This document shows positions 9,881 through 18,997 of a stretch of 19,080 nucleotides of DNA, piece after piece (the first letter of the stretch is position 1; each line of letters starts with the position of its first letter). The stretch is from positions 1 through 19,080 of the forward strand of contig JADGJH010000366.1 of the NCBI GenBank assembly GCA_027596945.1, read 5' to 3'. Source of the DNA: Physocladia obscura (lineage: Eukaryota; Chytridiomycota; Chytridiomycetes; Chytridiales; Chytriomycetaceae). The notes beneath the pieces are model-generated. The model was given only the letters and a program-made list of their open reading frames with translations, was not told the DNA's origin and did not search any database. Position numbers and translations under genes: made by a program.

Positions 9881-10667
9881 GGTTGCAAGATTATTGCATC
9901 ATTGTTGCATCCATAGTAGCAGCCTTATACTTGACAGAGACTTTGGGGATGGATTGTGGAAATTCATCTTTTTTTTTTTTTGGGGAGGAAATTTCATCCC
10001 CAGTATCCAGTTTTGTGCAACACCCACAATATTGAATTTGAACAAAAATTTGATGAAAAGTACAAAACTTCCTGTTTGATAAATTCAAATGGCTGTATTC
10101 ACAAAGAAATAGATGGAAAAATTGCTCTCCTGGAATTGGCCACAGCCATGAAATTTTCATGGATTTAATAGTTGGTTGGCATTTTTTGCTTATTTTGATT
10201 TCCCAAATCAGATTGTGAAAAATCCTGGTGTGAGTATTGATTCTTTGCCAAACTTGAGCATTTTTGATACACAGAGGTATTGTTTTGCTGGATCAAAGTC
10301 AGGGACCTGTCAGCAGTCTCTGTTGCAATCAGAGCTGCCACCTTCAATGAGTTTGTCAACACAAGTGACAGCAATTTTGACAATGAGAATATCTGTTTGT
10401 TTCTACAAAACAAACAAGGAAACTGATGAGCAACAAGCACTAACTGGTATTGCTATTGGAAAAGAATGATATCCTGGCAACCATCGTCCTTCAGTGCTGA
10501 CAGCATGCATCTTTTTTGATTCTATACTCTTGAATATTCTTGTTAAATCTACAATGCAAGTTCTCATCAAAATGGAAGATGCTATTCCAATTTGAATACT
10601 AAATTCTTCTGTTATTTACCAAATAAAAATGCAGCCAATTGTTTCTTATTTTATTATCTTGAATATA
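9881..10667. other. AT-rich stretch without a recognisable gene
   Basis: Open frames of 70-97 codons exist on both strands (for example plus 10176-10469 and minus 10440-10165), but none shows a family motif. The two strands give equally plausible shadows, so I call none of them. A T-run at about 9967-9980 and low CpG match the rest of the island. Confidence 0.3.
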
Positions 10668-11050
10668 CTAAACATAGTTTGCATAATGAAAACAAGCATT
10701 TCCTGCCTTTGTGTCTATTGTCATCCATGCCTTAAAAATTGCATCATCTTGCTCCACAAGCTTCAGTCACTCTTTATATTTTCTCAAAGAGGATTTCATC
10801 ATGGTAAAACATTGTTTGATCTAAATGCATTTGGTCAGTAGAAACAGAACAGGAAAACTTACAGGATTCAAGTCAGGTGAATATGGAGGCAAAAATAATA
10901 ATACAATGCCAAATTCATCACAAATTTCTTTTATTTGAGGATATTTATGTATTGGGCAATTATCTAACACCAAAATGCTCTTTGGTAAGTGGAAAGTGAT
11001 TCATTTTTGGAAGTTGTTGATCTAAGCTTGGCTGATCACCTTTTGCACTT
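10668..11050 (-). pseudogene. Degenerate DDE transposase fragment (second-Asp and Glu blocks) with its own small intron
   Basis: The minus strand reads LPKMNHFPL (about 11022-10996), then after a one-base slip PKSILVLDNCPIHKYPQ (second catalytic Asp in LDN, block about 10990-10940), and IVLLFLPPYSPDLNP (about 10908-10863). After a 42-nt GT-AG intron it continues IKQCFTMMKSSLRKY, a TGA, then DAIFKAWMTIDTKAGN and CFHYANYV to TAG at 10668-10670. The D-N-x-x-I-H and P-P-Y-S-P-D-L-N-P-I blocks are hallmarks of Tc1/mariner-type transposases. The first-Asp and DNA-binding parts are absent upstream, where CpG-richer host sequence begins near 11160. It lies in opposite orientation to the relic at 6913-7492, which has the complementary blocks. 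Confidence 0.75.
10821..10862 (-). other. Probable 42-nt intron inside the transposase relic
   Basis: GTAAGT begins at 10862 on the minus strand, directly after the DLNP codons, and TTTAG ends at 10821. Splicing joins DLNP to IKQCF, rebuilding the family's conserved N-P-I block in frame. Consensus splice sites in a dead element suggest it was once an expressed, spliced gene. Confidence 0.6.
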
Positions 11051-11534
11051 GTGAATGATTGACTGTCATTAATATCTTCATCATATACATTGTCCTTGTG
11101 CATTTAGTAAATTTGGTAGTATGTATATATTTTGAAAATTTTGATTTTTTAAAAAATCCCAAAAATGTCCGCTTCTGCGAAACGTCAATCTTCTTTGAAA
11201 AATTTTGTTTTCTAAGGAGGATGGCAAAATCACAAAGAGATCTTTACTTTTGATAGTGCTTGTTACTTGTTTTTAATTGGATACGAATTCAAAAATTTGT
11301 AATTTTGTGGTTTGATATTTGAGTTGCTTTAGAGACGAATAAAAAGAGAAGAGTTGGAGATGGTAATGGGATGCGAATATTTGGGGTAGGACGGTTGAGG
11401 AGGATGTAATTTGCAAAGCTGAAATGCTATGTTGTTTTCAACTTAGTCACTTTTGACAAACTGCTTCTCCACGAATTTCTTCTGTTTTGAAGCAGTGGTC
11501 CTTTTTTTTGATGAATAGATTTGGTGAAGAAATA
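11051..11534. other. Intergenic: right edge of the transposon island and promoter region of the downstream membrane-protein gene
   Basis: CpG frequency recovers at about 11160. A 16-codon frame at 11167-11217 (MSASAKRQSS..., good AAAA context before its ATG) stops quickly; it may be an upstream ORF or the cut-off start of a gene. From about 11330 to 11534 lies the presumed promoter and 5' UTR of the next gene, with a T-rich run just before the first possible ATG at 11511. No clear TATA box was recognised. Confidence 0.3.
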
Positions 11535-14500
11535 ATGCCTTCGAAGGCACAGACACGAAGTGGCAACAAGGGGAGCCAGTATCGCGCGTCAAAGGCGGAT
11601 CGCGAGTCGGACATTGCGGTGATTGACTCGGACATTGAGCAGAAGGAAGAGGAATACGAGAGGCCGCACACACCGGCTGCGCACCTGGTGACCTCAGAGA
11701 GTATACTTTCTTTCTTCGCGGACAGCAACAACAATAGCTACAACCCCAACTACACTCATAATTACAACAACTACCGCAACAGTACACATAGCAATAGTCG
11801 GCGACCGCAGGACGGTAACAACCAATCACCCCTATTATTCTTTTGGAAGGACAAGCTTGTTGATGATATAAAGTAGGACGCGTTCCGAGTGGCGGAGGCT
11901 CTTGGATAAAGCAGCCGCCGTCGCCGACACTGGATTATGCATATCAGCAGCATCACTCATACTCACACGCGGGGCGTACGCGAAGCACAACAAGGTCACG
12001 CTCACAATCACGGGGGGCATGGAGGAGCCACGAGTGCGCCGAAGATGAACAAGACGTGGATGACTACGACGACGGCGGAAGCATGCTCGCAGGCGTGGGC
12101 GTTGGCGTGCACGTGGACATGGACATGGAGGCCGGCGCGGACATGCATGGCTGTGACGCCTGGATGTCCGTACAACCCTCGGCATTGGCGTCGGCGGCCA
12201 GGGTTGGAGTCGACGATGCCAGAGCCGGGCTTGGGCTCAGGGCGCGCTGGGACTCGGACGACGACGATGACGACGACGGCGACTCCCATTTGGCTGCGCC
12301 CGACCGCCTTCTCAATCGCAGTAACTACCACTACAACTACAACTCGCAGCACTGTTCGTTGTTTGACACCGGCCCCTTGTCTGAACGCGATCTTGATCCC
12401 GTACCTACCCTCCCTGACTCACGCTCTGACGACGCGTTCGTCCATACCCCGTCCGAAGGCTACATTATTCCTCGCATCCACAACCGTCCTTCCTATTCTG
12501 ACGAACTGCCAGTCCACGTTTGGGACCAAACTTCTTCCAGTTGAGACCTTTTTTTTATATTTGTCACGGTTGAGCAATTCATTTTATTAATTATATTACT
12601 ACATATATACAGGACCATCAATGTCAATAAACTCTTGTAGGACAGATGATGTTTTGTCCTCGATACCCTCTGCATCTCTCATGTCCTCCACGAAGTCCAA
12701 ACCACTCTCAGCAACAATTCGCAAGACACAAAAGAAAAAGAAAAAGAGAACCAGGAGCGTTGTTTCCTCCACCGAAGCCGCCGCCAGTAACAACTTGAAT
12801 ACCAGTGGCAGTAGCACCAACAGCAAACTAAAAACAAAAACTGCAAAAGGCAACAGCAGTAGTCGTGGATGCTGTACCCGTATCGGCTGGTTTTTCTCAC
12901 TGAGCTTGATTTTAATTTTTTTCTCTCTTGCTCTCAGGAGAGGAATAAGTTTGACACAATCTAAAAGACACTACCAACAATGTATACATTATTCACGTGC
13001 CCAGAACAACAACAAAAATGTCAAATTTCAGCAAAGCCCGCCGTCAGCATCATCACTGTCATCCTCGTCATCGTCACTCTTCCAAGATACCCCTTCTCTT
13101 CCCGTGCAACCATCATCATCGCCCTCATCAAAAAACAACAAAATTCCACCATTATCAAAACAACTGGTATTGACAAACCCAATCACACCATACAAACATT
13201 TACTGGACAAAACGTCTCCACATCTACATGACCTTATCCGGTCTCTTCAATCACTCCCAACCGGTCTCCACCTGAGCTTGTCGGCGCACACGTCGCTTGC
13301 ACTCGCGACTGTCATCGAGTCCCTCGCAACAGCACGGTTCGTCAACAATAGACACTACAGCCCGTCTGCTGCTGCTTCCGAGTACGACAATGACGATGAC
13401 GGTGACGAAGACGGAGCGGCGGCTATTTTTGATGCAACCCGAGTTGCAGGGTCGCTGCGGGATCTGAGTGGGGCGTTGAATGCGGCGGCGGATGGGATTG
13501 TAGGGGTGCGTAGTGAAGGATTTTTTAGTGTGCGTGGAGTTGTGAGAGTGTGGGGAGTTGGTGTTGAGCGGTTGGAGGGGTTTTTGGAGTATGGCGGCGA
13601 TGACGCCGGCAGTGGTATTGGCGGTAGGAGACGGCGGCGTGGAATTGATGGACGGGTTTTTGGGATTGGAAAAAAGGAAATTGATGGATATGATGATGAT
13701 GAGTATGGTGATTATGATGATGATAATGATGGTGGTGGTACTGACGGTGGTGGTGGAGGAGAAAGTTTCATGTGTTGTGGAGGGAATGGTGCGTCTTCTT
13801 GTGGCAGTGGTACTGATGTCGGTTTAAGTGGGTTTGATTTTTATCTGGGGCTTATCCGCGCCGCAATTGAAAGATTGATAGTTGGTTTTGGTTTTAATAG
13901 GGGTGGTGGTGGCACAGCAGAAAATTTTGAGAATCAGCAACGGCGTGAAAGCAGAGTAGCGAAGCAACAGCGAGAATGGCGCAAGAATGTGCAACAACTA
14001 TCTGTAAAAATGTTGGATGTGTTGGAAGAAACGGATGGCTTGCTGCAGGCTCTTGAAACAAGTATTTTTTACATGCTCGAACGAACGTCCATTGTTCATG
14101 CGATTTGGCAAGGTGCAAATGGCGTTGCTCATCGTGAACGGCAAAAAATTTTGTCGATTGCGCAAGATTTACGATCGGATTTGGAAGTTCTAAAATCGCA
14201 GCAACAGCAACAGCAGCAGAACCCACAGTCAGGTGAATGGATCCGAATATTAACGCAGTGGATGTTGCACAACACCACGAGCAGCAACACCATGAACAAC
14301 AACAACAACCATCATGAGCAAGCAAAAGCCACGGAGCGCATGTTGAGGCGAGTTGAAGATGATATGGATATGCTTGGCAAAGTAGTGTCAAGTTTGAAGG
14401 ACATTGCACCAGGCGTTATTGAAATTAGCCACCATGTGAAAGAAATGCGAGTTGGAGTTCAAAAGTTTAGAGGTGACTTGAAAGCTGCAGAATTGTTGAG

Positions 14501-14624
14501 TGAAGGATCATCTTGGGCTGGCTGGCGGACGGTGGCCAGAGAAGGGGAAAAGGATGTGGAAACAATGAGAGTGTTGTTGGGGGAACTGGGGGAAGCATTT
14601 GGAAGATTTAGGAGCCGACAATAG
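11535..14624 (+). CDS. Large single-pass membrane protein of unknown function, three exons
   Basis: Exons 11535-11814, 11877-12539 and 12613-14624 join in phase to 984 residues. I do not recognise the family. Residues 1-400 are low-complexity and probably disordered: Asn/Tyr-rich (about 70-90), Arg/Ser-rich (about 115-140), an Asp run, then a basic RKTQKKKKKRTR (about 351-362) that could be a nuclear-localisation or membrane-proximal basic patch. A single hydrophobic segment, GWFFSLSLILIFFSLAL, at about 406-422 predicts one membrane pass. Beyond it come Ser-rich, Asp/Gly-rich and Gln-rich tracts. Around 780-900 there is a helical, coiled-coil-like region (LDVLEETDGLLQALETS ... SIAQDLRSDLEVLKSQ). 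The start at 11535 has A at -3; an in-frame ATG at 11511 would add eight residues. Location and role are unknown; a nuclear-envelope or endomembrane scaffold would fit the topology, but this is only a guess. The next gene starts about 100 bp downstream on the same strand. Confidence 0.7.
11815..11876 (+). other. Intron 1 of the membrane-protein gene
   Basis: Donor GTAACA at 11815 and acceptor AAAGTAG ending at 11876, 62 nt. It joins a phase-1 codon (G plus GA, glycine) and moves from the first frame, which ends at TAG 11874, into a frame open from 11867 to 12544. Confidence 0.6.
12252..12283 (+). repeat. GAC/GAT trinucleotide run coding for an Asp tract
   Basis: Tandem GAC/GAT codons inside exon 2 of the membrane-protein gene encode DSDDDDDDDGD. 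The tract is imperfect, and its length is likely to vary by slippage. Confidence 0.7.
12540..12612 (+). other. Intron 2 of the membrane-protein gene
   Basis: Donor GTTGAG at 12540 and acceptor TATACAG ending at 12612, 73 nt, T- and A-rich. The donor is weak, but the join is in phase (A plus GA, arginine) and bypasses the TGA at 12542. The AT content differs sharply from the flanking exons. Confidence 0.65.
13681..13760 (+). repeat. Imperfect GAT / GGT trinucleotide repeat
   Basis: Runs of GAT, TAT and GGT codons inside exon 3 of the membrane-protein gene encode an Asp/Tyr tract followed by a Gly tract. It lies in frame within the predicted lumenal or extracellular low-complexity region. Confidence 0.7.
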
Positions 14625-14723
14625 TTTTTTTTTTTTTTTCCCCTTAACCCTCCCCTGTTAATCCCATGTACTCACTCTCTTTTTGTTTTTTTTTTTGAGT
14701 TGGTTTGTTACAAAAGGCGCGAA

Positions 14724-15890
14724 ATGAAACAAGCATCAAAAACCCAAGCCGTTCGGCGAAGCAAACGATTAATCAACCGGAAGATAAATGCATTTTCAGA
14801 ACGCCTTCCATTCGAATTGATGGAAAGAATTCTCGAACTGATCCCATTTCCCGGAGTGTGTAAGCTAAGACTGGTTTCGAAAATCTTTGACACAATCATC
14901 AACACGGACCGTTTCGCACGCTTGAATCTCTCCCGTATAATCGACCCGAATATAGTTTCAGAAGCACAGTCGGCTGTTTGGGACAACCTATTTCTATTCG
15001 ACGCGAGTCCTCCAAATTTTCAGCAAGCATATGTGCGTTTGTTTTACGCAAACGTGACGGAGATTGGCTGGACGCGCAAAGTAATCCGCAAACTGTCACC
15101 GGCTATCGGTCTCGCGAAATCGCTTACGAGCCTGCTGATTTCAAACTCGCTGAGTCAAGAAACAACATCGTGGCGGTTTCCTGAAGAAATGGGACACCTC
15201 GTGAATCTGCGGGAATTAAATCTCATCGACTGCGGCGTAACGGGGCCGATTCCAGATTCGCTGTGCGGCCTGTCGAAGCTGCAAGTATTTCATTTGTGTA
15301 GAAACGAAACGCAGGCGCCAATTCCAACCAGGATGGGAACAATGACTGAATTGCAGGAGCTCGCGCTGCATGGGAGTAGATTAACAGGAACGATTCCAGT
15401 GTCGATATGCTCTCTGATAAACGTGAAGCTTCTTGATTTATGTAACAATCAGTTGACAGGACGGCTTCCAGATGCGCTCGGCGATCTGATGAATTTGGAG
15501 TCCTTGAATCTCAGCCGCAATCAATTGGCCGGTTTGATTTCGGCAGTCACGACGCCCAAACTATCGCGGCTCCGCGAACTAAGACTGAATCAAAACCATT
15601 TCAGCGGACCTATATCGTCAGACTTTGGAGCAATGCTGAATCTAGTTGATGTTGATTTGTCGGCAAACAGACTTTCGGGCGCGATTCCTGAAACTGTGAC
15701 GCGACTGAATCGGCTCGAGTATTTGAATTTGAGTGTGAATTGTCTGACAGGTTGTATTCCGGAATCGATAGGGCTCTTAGCCAGTTTGCATGTTTTGCAT
15801 CTTCAGGAAAATAAACTGGGAGGTCGTATTCCAGAGTCGACTCGTTTTATGCTGGAGTTTTTGAGTTATGGTAATGACTTTGAAAATTAG
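14724..15890 (+). CDS. F-box / plant-type leucine-rich-repeat protein, single exon
   Basis: A 388-residue protein read from ATG 14724. The longer open frame to 14700 begins with TTG and is unlikely to be the start. A basic N-terminus (RRSKRLINRK) precedes an F-box-like segment ERLPFELMERILELIPF ... KLRLVSKIFDTII at about residues 26-68. A linker containing WDNLFLF, NFQQAY and LSPAIGLAKSL follows. Then come about nine repeats of LxxLxLxxNxLxGxIP type, from LRELNLIDCGVTGPIP to LHVLHLQENKLGGRIP, and a short tail. The linker motifs match the minus-strand gene at 882-2570, so the two are paralogs with different repeat numbers. The expected role is a substrate receptor of an SCF ubiquitin ligase, inferred from the F-box. 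It starts about 100 bp after the previous stop. The frame is clean and CpG-rich. Confidence 0.9.
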   Translation: MKQASKTQAVRRSKRLINRKINAFSERLPFELMERILELIPFPGVCKLRLVSKIFDTIINTDRFARLNLSRIIDPNIVSEAQSAVWDNLFLFDASPPNFQQAYVRLFYANVTEIGWTRKVIRKLSPAIGLAKSLTSLLISNSLSQETTSWRFPEEMGHLVNLRELNLIDCGVTGPIPDSLCGLSKLQVFHLCRNETQAPIPTRMGTMTELQELALHGSRLTGTIPVSICSLINVKLLDLCNNQLTGRLPDALGDLMNLESLNLSRNQLAGLISAVTTPKLSRLRELRLNQNHFSGPISSDFGAMLNLVDVDLSANRLSGAIPETVTRLNRLEYLNLSVNCLTGCIPESIGLLASLHVLHLQENKLGGRIPESTRFMLEFLSYGNDFEN

Positions 15891-16113
15891 CATCTACTTT
15901 TTTTTTTTTTTAACTGTGCGAATACCAAGACACACACACGCACACATACACAAAAAAAAAAAACATGATAATAATAATGAGAAATAAATAATATATGTAT
16001 TTACATTTGGCAACAAGAAAAAAAAACAAAAGCACAAAAATTATTATTCAGCCAAGAAAAAGAAGGAAAAGCAAACGAAAAAGACAATTGCAAACATTGG
16101 TGATTCGATTTCG
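15891..16113. other. Short spacer with homopolymer and CA-rich runs
   Basis: The 223-bp gap between two same-strand genes contains a T-run just after the stop, a CA-rich stretch (about 15930-15950), A-runs and AATAAATAAT at about 15984-15993, which may act as a polyadenylation signal. The 5' flank of the glycosyltransferase gene is A-rich. No other site was recognised. Confidence 0.4.
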
Positions 16114-18997
16114 ATGGTTTCAGCGCGAATTTTGCGAACGCGGATCCTTGCAGTGGGAGTGATTCTCGTTGCGGGACTCAATTTTGTTCACGTTTTACAC
16201 AACATGGCAACAGCATCAATTACTCTGAAAACGGAAACGCAAACGATATTGCAAATGCAACCAATACGGATTCTATATCATAACCGCCACTCAGGCTGCC
16301 ACAATAATCTCGCAGCTATTATAGACAAACTTAACGAAAACCATCACATCATCTCCTTATCCGAACTCAACCCCGAACTGTTCTATCCGGCTGGTGATCA
16401 AAGCAGCTACGGAATGGAAGTAACACGTGCTCAACGTTTGCATGCATCCGGATTCGTGCGGCTCGTTTGCAATGCCGCCGACATTCTCGTCCTCGGCGAC
16501 ACGCTTCCCGACGCGCGTCCATTCCTGCAATCGCTCGTTCTCGAAAATGAAGCGGACCGATGCGCGGCAAAGATTGTTATGAATTAACAACGCGCTTGAT
16601 TGGGCGATTGAGGATGCGGAGAATTATCATGAGTTGATATGGAATTTGACTGTTTTGCGTCCGCCTCGGAATCTCTATTGGGTTGTGAATAATCCGTTTG
16701 AGCCGTTTGATTTGGCGTATCAAGCTTTGGCTGTTCCTCCGAAACTGAGGACTCTTAGACCGATTGGATTTAGCGATTTACCAGCTCGTGTAAATATGTT
16801 TCTTGTTTGTTTTTTTTTTTCGTGTGTTCAAAACTGATACACTTTATAGAAACTTGAAAATCATGATATACAAACTGTCGCAACTCTTGACACAAACACA
16901 AAAGTTTTTACGCTGATGGATGCACTTGGTATAAAATTTAAAGTATTGGGAGCACAATATGGCGGTCCAAAAACACTTGCAAGATACAAAGCGTTTGTTG
17001 AATTTCCATACCAAGTTTCAACAATAAAACTATATGAAAACCTGCGCAGGTGTTGTTCTAATGGTTCCTTCGCCTTCATTTTTTCAGGATTTGGTCGAGG
17101 TGAATATTATACATATATATTTTTGAGAGATTTTCTTGTCATTTTGTTGATTAGGGTTAATCATCGCAGAAAAATTTTCACCAATTTTTTTACTGCGAAA
17201 AGCTGAGTCGTGCTGGAGATTCGTGGCCTCAATTTATGGATTATTACCATCCGAGCTTCAAAGAGTCTATCATTTACTTTAAGTCGTTCGACCATTTGAA
17301 GGAATTACTCTCTTCCAACAATACCGAGTTTCGCACGTTGTCTTCAAAAATCCGTCGCAGTGGGCCTAAAACATATCAAAAAATCGCAGACGAATCTGTT
17401 CAAGGCTGGTACAATTTAATTTCCGAGATGGAATTCAATCTGCCTCATCGTAGTTTGTCGTTGACGTCGAATCGTTCAACTATTGTTGATTTTTCTCCTC
17501 CGATAATTCCTCCAATCAGTATATCACCAAATCAAACCTATCATTTCGCTTATCAGCAGCTTGCAGAGTGGAAAGTTAACCATAAACTGGAAATTTCCGC
17601 CGCATTCCATAAAGCAAGCCTTGGTATCATAGATCTGGAATTCACAACATTGGCAGACCAAGAAGACATTAATAAACCAGGAAACGAGTGGCAGTTCTGG
17701 AAACCAGCCAGTGCATTCCGCGATATTGACCAAAACCTTATTCTGCTACAGAAAAACCATACAGCGAACATCTTAATCGATGGGGCGATTCTCAAAAAGT
17801 TCATTACGGCGCTGCCGGGAGACCACGTGCGTATTTCTCCAGTTAATTACATGGCCTTAACCGGTTTGATGCGTTCGTTCCATATTGTCGATGCAGGGTT
17901 TTTGAACGGCACTCAATTCGAGTATTTGAAAGGCAGGGTTCCGCAGGTCGGGAAAGTTGCTTATCAGTGGGCGTTTTCGGGTCGTGTGCGTGATATTGCT
18001 TGTTTGTGCACGGAGGGGATGGAATTGTCATGGTTGTTGCGACAGGAAAGGAAGATGAGGCTGTTGCGGTTTTGGAACAGATTCGTACTCGGTGGAACTG
18101 TGTTTTGCCGGCGGAAATATTCCCTGAGGACGACGAGTTGGAACAAAGTAGCTTTGTCCGAATAAAAAATGTAAGTTTCGGCGATTTTGGCATTTTTAAA
18201 GGCGTGAAAGAGGAGGTTTCGGGTTCTCACAGGTAATGTACTCATATAACTTTAAATTTATAAAATACAAAAAACAGGAAGCCGTTTGCAATTCTCGCAT
18301 CATCCTTCAAAAGAGTCATTTTTATTGATTCCAATGTGATTCTACTTCAAACGCCGGAAAAGTTGCTCCAAAAATCTGCGTTTTTAGAAGCCGGTGCCCT
18401 GTTTTTCAGAGCACAAAAGTCGGAACCGACGTCTGGCCAAAGTCGTTGGATACGTTGGTTTATGAAATATACGACCTCAAATTACGCTAATACCCACAAC
18501 AATCGATTTCTCAACGAAACTTCTTCGCATGAAATGGATGAAAACATCATGGTATTTGACAAGACACGCACAAGTGTCGTTCACGGACTGCTTGCAACAA
18601 GCCATTTGAATTTACCCGCAGTCAGAAACGCAGGATTGGATTCTCGCTACAAAGACTCTAAATTTTGGATAGCATTTGATATACTCGGCGCACCGTATCA
18701 GATGATTGGATCGACGGGTGTGGGGATAGTTGGAACTTGTAATGACGGTGATGGCAGTTGTTTTGGGTTGCCAGCGTTTGTTGATGAAGAAGGGCATTTG
18801 ATGTACGTTCGGATAACTCTAGAAGACCTCTGTTAATTGTGACTGACTGGGCAAGGGATGCATATTTGCATGTTGTTTCAGATTCTAATTATCATATTGG
18901 TGCGAATATTTCCACACGGCGGCGTGTTCGGCTGACGACAGCAGAACGAGAGTCTATTTTGCAGATTGCTGTTATTGCACCTACTAACGCCGAATAA
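16114..18997 (+). CDS. Two-module Golgi-type glycosyltransferase: GT-B-like N-terminal part plus MNN1/GT71-like mannosyltransferase
   Basis: Four exons (16114-16789, 16850-17099, 17170-18232, 18278-18997) give about 904 residues once six apparent single-base losses are allowed for. An N-terminal signal anchor (ILAVGVILVAGLNFVHVL, residues 11-28) predicts a type II Golgi protein. Residues about 50-345 look like a GT-B-type transferase (RILYHNRHSGCHNN, NLYWVVNNPFEPF, FVEFPYQVSTIKLYENL, VPSPSFF, SWPQFMDYYHPSF). A linker follows (about 400-590, with HVRISPVNYMALTG). From about 595 the order GIVMVVATGKEDEAV, LPAEIFPEDDE, KPFAILASSFKRVIFIDSN, ALFFRA, ENIMVFDK, FWIAFDILGAPY, GVGIVGTCNDG matches the MNN1/GT71 family, which adds mannose from GDP-mannose to surface glycans. 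The DxD position reads D-S-N (18327-18335). Frame slips lie near 16582 and 16597, 17045 (two), 17998 and 18812. It may be a working gene with sequence errors or a young pseudogene. Confidence 0.75.
16790..16849 (+). other. Intron 1 of the glycosyltransferase gene
   Basis: Donor GTAAAT at 16790 and acceptor TTATAG ending at 16849, 60 nt, with a T-run and an ACTGAT branch-like site. Phase 0; it joins LPAR to KLENHD. Confidence 0.8.
17100..17169 (+). other. Intron 2 of the glycosyltransferase gene
   Basis: Donor GTGAAT at 17100 and acceptor ATCGCAG ending at 17169, 70 nt. It joins FFQDLVE to KNFHQFF in phase 0. An earlier acceptor (TTAG, 17154) would read into TAA at once, so the later one is preferred. 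Confidence 0.7.
18233..18277 (+). other. Intron 3 of the glycosyltransferase gene
   Basis: Donor GTAATG at 18233 and acceptor AAACAG ending at 18277, 45 nt and AT-rich. Splicing joins GSHR to KPFAILASSF, which leads straight into the GT71 DxD block. A GTAAGT at 18171 is not used in this model, because the coding sense continues past it. Confidence 0.8.

Larger units (their letters stand above)
2640..11150. other. CpG-depleted transposon island
   Basis: This 8.5-kb block holds every transposase relic of the window and no intact gene. By eye I find only about twenty CpG dinucleotides in it. Three long runs have none: 3555-5337, 5582-6435 and 6783-7793. The genes on both sides have frequent CpG. 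TpG and CpA are abundant. This is the footprint expected if cytosines in CpG were methylated and then deaminated. Confidence 0.8.

Noticed and set aside
11835..12352. Long minus-strand open frames opposite the membrane-protein gene (11835-12185, 12008-12352 and others)
   Set aside because: They are mirror images of low-complexity GC-rich codons on the plus strand (Asp and Asn tracts read as Val/Ser runs), without introns, motifs or a credible start.
13894..14409. 171-codon minus-strand frame opposite exon 3 of the membrane-protein gene
   Set aside because: It is the shadow of CAG/CAA-rich plus-strand codons, full of Cys/Trp/Leu with no recognisable domain.
16582..16618. Possible 37-nt intron (GTTATG...GAG) explaining the first frame switch in the glycosyltransferase
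   Set aside because: It would delete residues reading LTTRLDWAIED that fit the family, and the splice sites are poor. Two lost G bases explain the region better.
18803..18822. GTACGT...CTCTAG of 20 nt that would restore frame near the end of the glycosyltransferase gene
   Set aside because: The length is below any other intron in the window (42-78 nt). One missing G nearby restores frame equally well and fits the pattern of the other slips. Kept only as an alternative.
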